A stretch of 5,334 nucleotides of DNA from Spirochaetaceae bacterium (GCA_026710565.1 JAPOQV010000488.1:1-5334), one strand, 5' to 3'; positions 1 to 4,693 are shown, counted from the stretch's first letter. The notes: generated by a model not told the origin, from the sequence alone. A program made the numbers and translations.

Positions 1-606
1 CGCGTCCCAGTGGGCGGGGACCTCGGAACGCTCCTTGACCGTGCGGGCGTGGATGGCGATCGCCGCGGGGCGCGCGGCGAGCAGCCGGCCGATCCACTCC
101 TCGACGATGTCGGAGGCGTCGCCGATGCGGGTCTTCACCGACACCGGCAGATCGCCGGCGCCCTCCCGCGTCGCGTCGATGATGTCGATGGCGAGGTCGG
201 GATCGCGGATCAGCGCGGCGCCGGCCTTCTGGCGCAGGACCGAGCGGTCGGGGCAGCCCATGTTGATGTCCACCCCGTCGAAGCCGAGCTCGACAGCCAG
301 CTCCGCGCAGCGCTGGAACTGCTCCGGGACCGAGCCGAAGAACTGCGCGATCACGGGGCGCTCGCACTCGGCGAACTCCAGGTCGACCATCAGCCGCGGC
401 GCTCCGGGCGAGCACAGGCCGGCCACCGACGTGAACTCCGTGTAGACGGCGTGGGGGCTGCTGCACTCGGTGACGATCCGGCGGAAGGCGGTGTCGGTGG
501 CGTTGGCCATCGGCGCCAACAGGAAGAACGGCCGCGGCAGGTCGTCCCAGAAGGAGCGCGCGCGACCGGCCGGCTGAGCCGCCGCGTGTAGTATGGTGCC
601 GCTCAT
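1..606 (-). CDS. dus: tRNA-dihydrouridine synthase (Dus family), 3' end outside window
   Basis: Flavin-dependent enzyme that reduces uridines in the tRNA D-loop to dihydrouridine in the cytoplasm. The 202 visible residues read in one open minus-strand frame and carry the family signatures in order: FWDDLPRPFFLLAPMANATD (residues 19-38, start of the FMN barrel), IAQFFGS (86-92), DINMGCPDRS (113-122, with Cys118 at the position of the catalytic cysteine), SVKTRIG (156-162) and HARTVKERS (186-194). The C-terminal part, including the usual helical tRNA-binding domain, lies beyond base 1. The only plausible start in frame is ATG at 606-604; no ATG, GTG or TTG lies between it and the conserved core. 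No clear Shine-Dalgarno precedes it. It runs divergently from lipA, and the two start codons overlap in CATG. The Dus subclass (A, B or C) cannot be assigned from this half. Confidence 0.93.
   Translation of the reverse strand, partial: MSGTILHAAAQPAGRARSFWDDLPRPFFLLAPMANATDTAFRRIVTECSSPHAVYTEFTSVAGLCSPGAPRLMVDLEFAECERPVIAQFFGSVPEQFQRCAELAVELGFDGVDINMGCPDRSVLRQKAGAALIRDPDLAIDIIDATREGAGDLPVSVKTRIGDASDIVEEWIGRLLAARPAAIAIHARTVKERSEVPAHWDA
589..594 (+). promoter_or_regulatory. Possible -10 box (TAGTAT) for lipA
   Basis: TAGTAT lies ten bases before ATG 605, so transcription would begin only a few bases before, or at, the start codon. No convincing -35 is seen about 17 bases upstream. The box is inside the 5' end of the divergent dus coding sequence. 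It resembles the boxes before the lipoprotein gene and the DUF4145 gene. Inferred from spacing only. Confidence 0.35.
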
Positions 607-1486
607 GACACCGAAGCCGGAGTGGCTGCGGGTGCGCCTGTCGTCCGACCCGCGCTATTTCCAGGTCCGCGATATCGTTCGTTCACAGAAGCTCCATACC
701 GTGTGCGAGGAGGCGCGCTGCCCGAACATCCACGAGTGCTGGGGCACTCACGGCACCGCCACCTTCATGATGCGGGGCAATGTATGCACGCGGCGCTGCC
801 GCTTCTGCTCCGTGGAGACCGGGCTGCCCGGCAGCGTGGACGCCGACGAGCCGCGCCGCGTCGCCGAGTCGGTGGTGCAGATGGGGCTCCGCCACGTGGT
901 GGTCACCATGGTGGCGCGCGACGACCTACCGGACGGCGGTGCCGAAGCGATGGCCGACACGGTGCGGGCGATCCGCTCCGCCGCCCCCGGCTGCCGGGTC
1001 GAGGTGCTGCCCTCCGACCTGGCGGGTCCCGACCTGGTCGTCGACCCTTCTTCGGTGGAGACACTGGTCGACAGCGGCCCGGACATCATCGCCCACAACC
1101 TGGAGACGATCCGGCGCCTGACGCCGGCGGTGCGCTCGCACTCCGACTACGACCGCTCGCTCGGTTTCCTGCGCACGGTCAAGGAGCTGTCCCCGGAGGC
1201 GGTCACCAAGTCCAGCCTGATGTTGGGGCTGGGCGAGGAGGAAGGCGAGGTGGTCGAGGCCATGGACGACCTGCGCGCGAACGGCGTGGACATCCTCAAC
1301 CTCGGCCAGTACCTGCAGCCGGGGCGCACGCAGCTTCGCGTCAAGCGCTTCTGGCGTCCGGACGAGTTCGACCGGCTGAAGCTCATCGCCCTGGACCGCA
1401 GCTTCCGCCACTGTGACTCGGGGCCGTTCGTCCGATCCAGCTACCACGCCGAGGAACAGGCCGTCGCTACGGCCTGCCCGGCCTGA
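605..1486 (+). CDS. lipA: Lipoyl synthase LipA (radical SAM)
   Basis: Radical SAM enzyme that inserts two sulfurs into protein-bound octanoyl groups to make the lipoyl cofactor of 2-oxoacid dehydrogenases and the glycine cleavage system. From ATG 605 it is 293 residues, normal for the family. The auxiliary-cluster motif Cx4Cx5C (CEEARCPNIHEC, Cys34/39/45), the SAM-cluster motif Cx3Cx2C (CTRRCRFC, Cys61/65/68) and the C-terminal RSSY that also binds the auxiliary cluster are all present, as is EVLPSDL in the barrel. I prefer ATG 605 because homology begins at KPEWLR, directly after it. ATG 593 and GTG 596 are in-frame alternatives, but ATG 593 falls inside a TAGTAT -10-like box. No Shine-Dalgarno lies at usable distance. 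No lipB is visible nearby. The sequence looks intact and functional. Confidence 0.97.
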   Translation: MTPKPEWLRVRLSSDPRYFQVRDIVRSQKLHTVCEEARCPNIHECWGTHGTATFMMRGNVCTRRCRFCSVETGLPGSVDADEPRRVAESVVQMGLRHVVVTMVARDDLPDGGAEAMADTVRAIRSAAPGCRVEVLPSDLAGPDLVVDPSSVETLVDSGPDIIAHNLETIRRLTPAVRSHSDYDRSLGFLRTVKELSPEAVTKSSLMLGLGEEEGEVVEAMDDLRANGVDILNLGQYLQPGRTQLRVKRFWRPDEFDRLKLIALDRSFRHCDSGPFVRSSYHAEEQAVATACPA

Positions 1487-1591
1487 GGAGCCCGCGCGGT
1501 GGGTGCAGTCAATACGGGATCCTGGGATGCAGGCACCTCGATCCGCACGCACCCGTTGGTGATATGCTGGGTGCTGAACGGTCGGCGTTCC

Positions 1592-1596
1592 AGGGG
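1592..1596 (+). promoter_or_regulatory. Shine-Dalgarno (AGGGG) setting the GTG 1603 start
   Basis: AGGGG sits six bases before GTG 1603 and supports that start for the small antitoxin-like gene. A TATGCT hexamer at 1563-1568 could be its -10 box, but no good -35 accompanies it. Confidence 0.55.
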
Positions 1597-1602
1597 TAAG
1601 GC

Positions 1603-1788
1603 GTGAGCACGATTGAGAAGCTCAAAGCAGAGATAGAACGGCTTCCCGGCGACCAGTTTGCCGAGTTGGCGCGGTGGCTCTCAGAACGTCAGTGGGAGCG
1701 TTGGGACACCCAGATCAAAGCTGACTCTCGAGCTGGAAGTTTGGATTTCCTGGTGAATGAGGCCCGAGCGGAAAAGTCAAGAGTCTAA
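1603..1788 (+). CDS. Small antitoxin-like protein, orphan, probably frameshifted at its C-terminus
   Basis: A 61-residue protein starting MSTIEKLKAEIERLPGDQFA, followed by ARWLSERQWERWDTQI and GSLDFLVNEARAEK. This layout (helical IExLP..F.EL..WL.ER.WE.WD..I..D...G.LDFL..EA) is what I recall from small antitoxin-type proteins encoded just before RelE/ParE-like toxins; the role here is inferred. The GTG start follows an AGGGG ribosome site. No toxin-like frame follows: the next 200 bases are broken by stops in all three frames. In the +1 frame the sequence continues past the TAA as a tail ending KGSLKNL with a stop at 1808-1810, which looks like the usual end of such proteins (KG.L..L). A single-base indel near 1770-1785 may therefore have shortened or altered the C-terminus. 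GC is visibly lower than in lipA, suggesting acquisition. Confidence 0.7.
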   Translation: MSTIEKLKAEIERLPGDQFAELARWLSERQWERWDTQIKADSRAGSLDFLVNEARAEKSRV

Positions 1789-1882
1789 GGGCAGCCTCAA
1801 GAACCTGTGACTCGGGGGAGTCGGTGATCGGGTCTGGCCATTTTCTTCTCCACCGGCCGGCCTGGACTCCACTTCTATACCT

Positions 1883-1923
1883 GTGCCGGCACCTGTAGGT
1901 GTCCCTCTGCTGGTGCTGCCGGC
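1883..1923. repeat. Intergenic inverted repeats
   Basis: A perfect 10-bp palindrome GTGCCGGCAC (1883-1892) overlaps the left arm of a larger imperfect inverted repeat, GCCGGCACC (1885-1893) against GGTGCTGCCGGC (1912-1923). It lies between the antitoxin-like gene and the lipoprotein promoter. It could be a transcript-end structure or a protein site; there is no T-tract to make it a standard terminator. Confidence 0.35.
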
Positions 1924-1944
1924 TTCGGGTTCGTCACCGCTCAA

Positions 1945-1982
1945 GTCAAGTGTTGACGGGGTCGAATGCCGTGGTGTAGAAA
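1945..1982 (+). promoter_or_regulatory. Sigma70-type promoter with overlapping inverted repeat, for the PEGA lipoprotein
   Basis: TTGACG (1953-1958) and TAGAAA (1977-1982) are separated by 18 bases, a fair match to -35/-10 consensus. The -35 overlaps the right arm of a perfect inverted repeat GTCAA-GTG-TTGAC (1945-1957), a possible operator. TAGAAA lies seven bases before ATG 1990, so the predicted transcript would begin at or very near the start codon. Confidence 0.5.
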
Positions 1983-1989
1983 GTTCCTC

Positions 1990-2358
1990 ATGAGGACGAA
2001 GACACTGCTATTCCTCGCACTGGCAGCCGCGCTGTCTGGTTGCGCATCGGTTTTCAACGATACATCGCCTCCTGTCACGATCACATCTGAACCTGCGGAT
2101 GCAGACGTAACCGTAGACGGTCATTACATCGGAAAGACGCCGATTACAACAGAGTTATCTACAAAGACATCGCATCAGGTAAAGATTGAGAAGGAAGGCT
2201 ATCAGGGACGGACTACGTTTATCCAGTCGAACACCGGCGCTCTTTGGGTTGTCTTGGACGTATTGTTCGGCCTTGTCCCGATCATCATTGATGCCGCAAC
2301 GGGCGATTGGGCTGAACTTGAAACCGAGAACGTGAATATCGTTCTTCAAGAAGAGTGA
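1990..2358 (+). CDS. PEGA-domain lipoprotein
   Basis: A 122-residue envelope protein. A type II signal peptide (MRTKTLLFLALAAALSGC) ends in lipobox LSGC with Cys18 as the lipidated residue; Ala follows, not Asp. Residues about 28-73 form a PEGA-type beta domain with DADVTVDGHYIGKTPITTEL and VKIEKEGYQ. A hydrophobic stretch ALWVVLDVLFGLVPIIID (84-101) and TGDWAELETENVNIVL follow; this tail is what I recall from small PEGA lipoproteins of unknown function. The frame is open upstream to 1966, but ATG 1990 is chosen because the signal peptide begins there and the promoter leaves little room for an earlier start. No Shine-Dalgarno is evident. It stands alone, with GC clearly lower than lipA, so it may have been acquired. 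PEGA domains are commonly surface or cell-wall associated; no specific ligand can be inferred. Confidence 0.88.
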   Translation: MRTKTLLFLALAAALSGCASVFNDTSPPVTITSEPADADVTVDGHYIGKTPITTELSTKTSHQVKIEKEGYQGRTTFIQSNTGALWVVLDVLFGLVPIIIDAATGDWAELETENVNIVLQEE

Positions 2359-2796
2359 GAGAGCGGTAGCTTGCTACGTTCGTCGTAGGAAGTGATTGCG
2401 CCGGCGTCCCGATCACGAGCACGGGGCCGGTCCATGCAGGGAACCGGGGACCGCTCCTCGCGCTACGATAATCGCCCCGTTCCGCCGGTCTTCAATCGTG
2501 GCGGACTGTTCAGAGTCGAGCATCCGCCACCGCTCCGGCTCCTCGGACGATCGACCGCATGAACGCCAGCGCATGACCGAACGCCACCAGCCCCGCCGTC
2601 CGGCGCTTCGCGGTTTCGAGCCCCTATCAATTCCCGTTCCCACGGAACAGAGCGACCCAGTCTTTGCCTTCAGTGCCACGGATTGGCAACGCGAGTTGGC
2701 ATTGATCGACACTCACGGACCCAAGGGAGGGTCTTCGGGGTTTCGCGTGGGCCAGACCACGGAAGGGGTGAAGCGGGCGGCTGCACGGCTCATCGT
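2359..2796. other. Stretch without a convincing gene
   Basis: Open frames exist on both strands but none shows a recognisable domain, a ribosome site or a clear codon preference. The best is a plus-strand frame from ATG 2573 to TGA 2812 (79 residues, ending RAAARLIVQDAP); it overlaps the end of the minus-strand phage remnant and has no Shine-Dalgarno. A small hairpin GTAG-CTTG-CTAC (2366-2377) just after the lipoprotein stop could help end its transcript. I regard the rest as degraded or noncoding. Confidence 0.4.
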
Positions 2797-2956
2797 TCAG
2801 GATGCGCCGTGAGCGATGCGGCGCGTGCCGATGACGGTGATGGGCTCCGTAGCGACCCGGTCCCGGTCGTAGGGCCGGCCGTCGCCATAGGTCTGGTCGA
2901 CCTCCTGCAGCCTGCTCCATCGCCCGCCCCTCGGCGGGATCCAGCTCGCGCGCCAT
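2797..2956 (-). pseudogene. Truncated, frameshifted DUF3102-like phage protein
   Basis: Read on the minus strand, ATG 2956 opens MARELDPAEGRAMEQAA. After a one-base shift near 2905 the sequence continues EVDQTYGDGRPYDRDRV. Joined, these match what I remember of the N-terminus of DUF3102-type proteins in transposable phages (EL.PAE..A.EQA..EV...YGDGRPYDR.RV). The expected continuation (a helical region of roughly 60 or more residues) is absent: after RV the frame reads ATEPITVIGTRIAHGAS and stops at 2799-2797, so the gene is truncated or fused to unrelated sequence near 2860. Its ATG overlaps the stop of the upstream regulator by one base (TGATG), showing that the two were once a translationally coupled operon. 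Family assignment rests on memory of the motif. Confidence 0.6.
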
Positions 2957-3265
2957 CACATCGCCTCCCGCAGGTACTCGCGGCGCACCCGCTCCGCGCG
3001 CTCGCTGAACACCGCCAGCTCCCGCGCGATCCTCGTCGACAGGCGGACGAACTCGGCGTCAGCCGCCACCGCATCGACGGCTGGATCTGCTCCGCCGATC
3101 CGGCCGACCGGAGGGTCTGCAGGTCCCGCCAGAGCTTGGACACCGGCATGTCCATCGCCGTCGCCAACTCCGGCGCGAAGATTCCCTCCAACTCGTGCCC
3201 GGCCAGTGCCGTCACCACCTTGACCAGAGTTCCGCGGTGTGGCCGTCGATAGTAGAATCCGCCAT
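2956..3265 (-). pseudogene. Frameshifted winged-HTH regulator of a Mu-like phage
   Basis: The protein is recoverable only by joining frames. ATG 3265 gives MADSTIDGH; a shift near 3237 leads to RGTLVKVVTALAGHELEG, then PELATAMDMPVSKLWRDLQ and MRWRLT. A second shift near 3058 leads to AEFVRLSTRIARELAVFSER and RAERVRREYLREAM, ending at TGA 2958-2956. The order (KVV.AL.GHE..G....ELA.A......LWRDL..L...G.AE......WRLT.EFVR....IARELA) is that of IclR-like winged-helix proteins I associate with early regions of Mu-like transposable phages. Both shifts are most simply single-base losses, each just after an AC dinucleotide. The divergent DUF4145 gene begins on the same CATG. The host no longer makes an intact regulator unless frameshifting occurs. 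Confidence 0.7.
3250..3258 (+). promoter_or_regulatory. Possible -10 region (TAGTAGAAT) for the DUF4145 gene
   Basis: Two overlapping -10-like hexamers, TAGTAG (3250-3255) and TAGAAT (3253-3258), end eight and five bases before ATG 3264, implying a leaderless or near-leaderless transcript. No Shine-Dalgarno is present. TTGACC at 3220-3225 is too far upstream for a normal -35 spacing. Confidence 0.35.
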
Positions 3266-3956
3266 GCCTATAGCCGTTTTTCGATGCCCGCATTGCTTGG
3301 CTGATCAAATGACGTTCGATCTTGCAGGGGAGCGTCTAGTTTCTGCGCCCATCATACAGTGGCCGGATGAGGAGCCGCTTGAACTCGCGGTCTGGAATAC
3401 GTTCTTCGTATGTCGGAGATGTCAGGAAGGAGTGGTCCTCAAAGCGAGAGGACTCCCGTATCCCAATCACAGAGAGAAGCCCAGTTCGTGCTCCGACGAG
3501 CTCATTAGCGCGGGTTTCGAGCCGATCGAGTTTCATCCGAAACCGGCAGACCTCAAGGCCCCGGAGCACGTTCCCGCGGCGATAGCAAGAAACTACATAG
3601 AGGCGACAGACAATCTGCGCCGACGAGTGTATACCAGCGCCGCCATGATGTTTCGCAAGGTGCTGGAGCGAGCGACGCGGGAAATGGCCCCTGAGGACAA
3701 GAAGGCGAAGTTTCGAAGAATGAGATTGGAGCCGCGTATCGACGCCCTCGCTGATGACGGTGCGTTGACAGATGGAATGCGCGATTGGGCACACCTGATA
3801 CGCCTGGACGGCAATGAAGCGGTTCATGACGAGGATGCCGATGAAGCTACGGCGACTCAGCTTCAGGCCTTCACGGAGCTGTTCCTAATTTACGCGTTCA
3901 CGCTGCCGGAGCGAGTGACGAAGCATGGGGGCAAAGCTCCCTCCCACCCGGACTGA
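3264..3956 (+). CDS. Zinc-ribbon and DUF4145 domain protein
   Basis: A 230-residue protein. The N-terminus carries CPHC (Cys8, Cys11) and CRRC (Cys50, Cys53), a likely zinc ribbon. Residues about 104-210 match the DUF4145 pattern: VPAAIARNYIEATDNLRRRV, then MMFRKVLERATREM, LEPRIDALADDGALTDGMRD and HLIRLDGNEAVHDED, with the conserved R131/E135 and the GNEAVHD motif at 183-189. I recall DUF4145 as grouped with HEPN-like helical domains often found in defence or toxin loci, and R180...H188 is reminiscent of the HEPN RNase motif; neither point is verified. Start ATG 3264 is chosen because the zinc ribbon begins just after it, although the frame is open to 3195. It is divergent from the phage regulator remnant. 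GC is lower than in lipA. Function unknown; an RNA- or phage-related defence role is a guess. Confidence 0.82.
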   Translation: MPIAVFRCPHCLADQMTFDLAGERLVSAPIIQWPDEEPLELAVWNTFFVCRRCQEGVVLKARGLPYPNHREKPSSCSDELISAGFEPIEFHPKPADLKAPEHVPAAIARNYIEATDNLRRRVYTSAAMMFRKVLERATREMAPEDKKAKFRRMRLEPRIDALADDGALTDGMRDWAHLIRLDGNEAVHDEDADEATATQLQAFTELFLIYAFTLPERVTKHGGKAPSHPD

Positions 3957-3990
3957 CTCACGCTGCGTCACGCTCGGCCCCATGCGGTCA

Positions 3991-4107
3991 TCAGTTCGGC
4001 CCGTGCGCCAGGGTCAGCGTGGAACGGAGCAGGGTTACGGACGACAGGAACTCCTGCGAGTGGATCCGATTCCAGATGATCGTCTTGAACCTCGACATCT
4101 CTGGCAT
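3991..4107 (-). pseudogene. Short coding remnant or small gene, unrecognised
   Basis: A minus-strand frame from ATG 4107 encodes 38 residues: MPEMSRFKTIIWNRIHSQEF followed by LSSVTLLRSTLTLAHGPN and a TGA at 3993-3991. The frame stays open upstream to 4185, adding ADTLAYGSTLATRWPSD, with no good start. The composition and the patterned hydrophobic residues read like the C-terminal end of a real helical protein rather than random frame, but I do not recognise the family. It lies tail-to-tail with the DUF4145 gene. It could be a relic left by deletion, or chance. Confidence 0.35.
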
Positions 4108-4138
4108 ATCCGACGGCCAGCGCGTAGCCAAGGTGCTT

Positions 4139-4165
4139 CCGTAGGCAAGAGTGTCAGCCCTACGG
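4139..4165. repeat. Hairpin (CCGTAGGC / GCCCTACGG)
   Basis: CCGTAGGC (4139-4146) pairs with GCCCTACGG (4157-4165) with one bulged base and a 10-base loop. No T-tract follows on either strand. It may mark a transcript end or be the first element of the structured region that follows. Confidence 0.4.
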
Positions 4166-4238
4166 GCGTGGGGGTGTCTTGGCCGTCAGAACTAAGGGTC
4201 TTGACGCAGGCCTATGCCATCGCGCTCAATGAAAGCAC

Positions 4239-4355
4239 GAGCCCGCTGCCACGTTGTGGCGAAGGCGGGCTCGGCATCCGCTGTTGCAGCAGCGGTGAGG
4301 GGCGTGGTGTGGTTCCTCTTAGGGGACAGACCCCTCGGCGCGTACTGTGCCCCTC
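4239..4355 (+). ncRNA. Cluster of nested inverted repeats, candidate structured RNA or 5' leader
   Basis: Three structures are packed into 117 bases. First, GAGCCCGC (4239-4246) pairs with GCGGGCTC (4265-4272), enclosing GCCAC-GTT-GTGGC (4248-4260). Second, CCGCTG (4278-4283) pairs with CAGCGG (4290-4295). Third, GAGGGGC (4297-4303) pairs with GCCCCTC (4349-4355), enclosing AGGGG-ACAGA-CCCCT (4321-4335). The arms are perfect, with short inner loops. The cluster ends about 35 bases before the ribosome site of the 83-residue gene, so it could be its leader, a small RNA or a palindromic repeat element. A TTGACG at 4201-4206 with CTCAAT 18 bases on is a weak promoter candidate. No known riboswitch or RNA family is recognised. 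Confidence 0.4.
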
Positions 4356-4390
4356 TCTTCGTTGGCTGTCAACACGGTTGCTCCGGATGT

Positions 4391-4397
4391 AGGGAGG
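4391..4397 (+). promoter_or_regulatory. Strong Shine-Dalgarno (AGGGAGG) setting the GTG 4404 start
   Basis: AGGGAGG lies six bases before GTG 4404 and is the best ribosome site in the window. It shows that the gene starts at GTG 4404 rather than at the in-frame ATG 4347, which has no such site and lies in the hairpin cluster. Confidence 0.75.
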
Positions 4398-4403
4398 GGC
4401 ATC

Positions 4404-4655
4404 GTGGCAACGCGAAGAGTCCGCATTCCAGTACGGATCAGGGTACGAGCAACTGCGCGAGTCACTGGGCGGGTGACCACGCGAACGGTCGCCCGCCGGC
4501 AGGTCATCTTTCCGCAGTACGAGCCGGTAGAGCAGCTACCCGAGCCGCAGGTGTGTATCACATGTCGGCAGGTAGTCACGGCCAGCGGCGAAGCGATACC
4601 GCCAGACGAGGAAGAGCATCTGAGCTGCTACCTCAGTCGCACAGGAGCCTCCTGA
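4404..4655 (+). CDS. Small Arg/Val-rich protein with CxxC...HxxC putative zinc site
   Basis: An 83-residue protein of no family I recognise. Residues 1-32 are strikingly basic, with 11 arginines and no lysine, in an alternating pattern (RVRIPVRIRVRATARVTGRV) that suggests an amphipathic beta strand or a nucleic-acid-binding arm. A short linker (IFPQYEPVEQLPEPQV) leads to CITC (Cys51, Cys54) and, after an acidic PPDEEE, HLSC (His72, Cys75), together a likely zinc-binding knuckle. There is no lysine anywhere in the protein. The GTG start is set by AGGGAGG six bases upstream, and a perfect hairpin follows the stop after five bases, so this looks like a complete one-gene transcription unit. Such compact units are common in phages and plasmids; a nucleic-acid-binding role is an inference. 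Codons for the Arg/Val/Thr segment also form an 11-bp RNA hairpin. Confidence 0.72.
   Translation: MATRRVRIPVRIRVRATARVTGRVTTRTVARRQVIFPQYEPVEQLPEPQVCITCRQVVTASGEAIPPDEEEHLSCYLSRTGAS
4468..4497 (+). repeat. Hairpin inside the 83-residue gene
   Basis: GGCGGGTGACC (4468-4478) pairs with GGTCGCCCGCC (4487-4497) around an 8-base loop, 11 pairs with one G-U wobble in RNA. It lies in the codons for the Thr/Val/Arg segment and may simply reflect reuse of RVT and TVA codons, or it may affect translation. Confidence 0.4.
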
Positions 4656-4660
4656 TCGAC

Positions 4661-4693
4661 AGTGCCGGAGGGCGAGCACCGCCCTCCGGCACT
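4661..4693. terminator. Perfect 14-bp hairpin, probable terminator
   Basis: AGTGCCGGAGGGCG (4661-4674) and CGCCCTCCGGCACT (4680-4693) are exact reverse complements around loop AGCAC, beginning five bases after the TGA of the 83-residue gene. No T-tract follows on either strand, so termination by a U-less hairpin, or a role as 3' stabiliser, is inferred from position. Being symmetric, it could also serve the converging minus-strand remnants. Confidence 0.65.

Noticed and set aside
10..591. Plus-strand open frames across the left 590 bases
   Set aside because: They lie antisense to the dus gene, whose frame has all family motifs; these frames show no recognisable domains.
683..1552. Several minus-strand and alternate plus-strand frames across lipA
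   Set aside because: Shadows of a GC-rich gene; lipA has every cysteine motif in its own frame.
2573..2812. Plus-strand frame of 79 residues starting MTERHQPRRP
   Set aside because: No ribosome site, no recognisable family, and its end overlaps the minus-strand phage remnant. Mentioned only as part of the unassigned stretch.
2683..3252. Long plus-strand frame across the phage remnant
   Set aside because: The minus strand carries recognisable wHTH and DUF3102-like sequence; this frame is its antisense shadow.
3925..4392. Plus-strand frame containing SPLPRCGEGGLGIR
   Set aside because: That string resembles translations of common intergenic palindromic repeats, and here it covers the hairpin at 4239-4272; not a protein gene.
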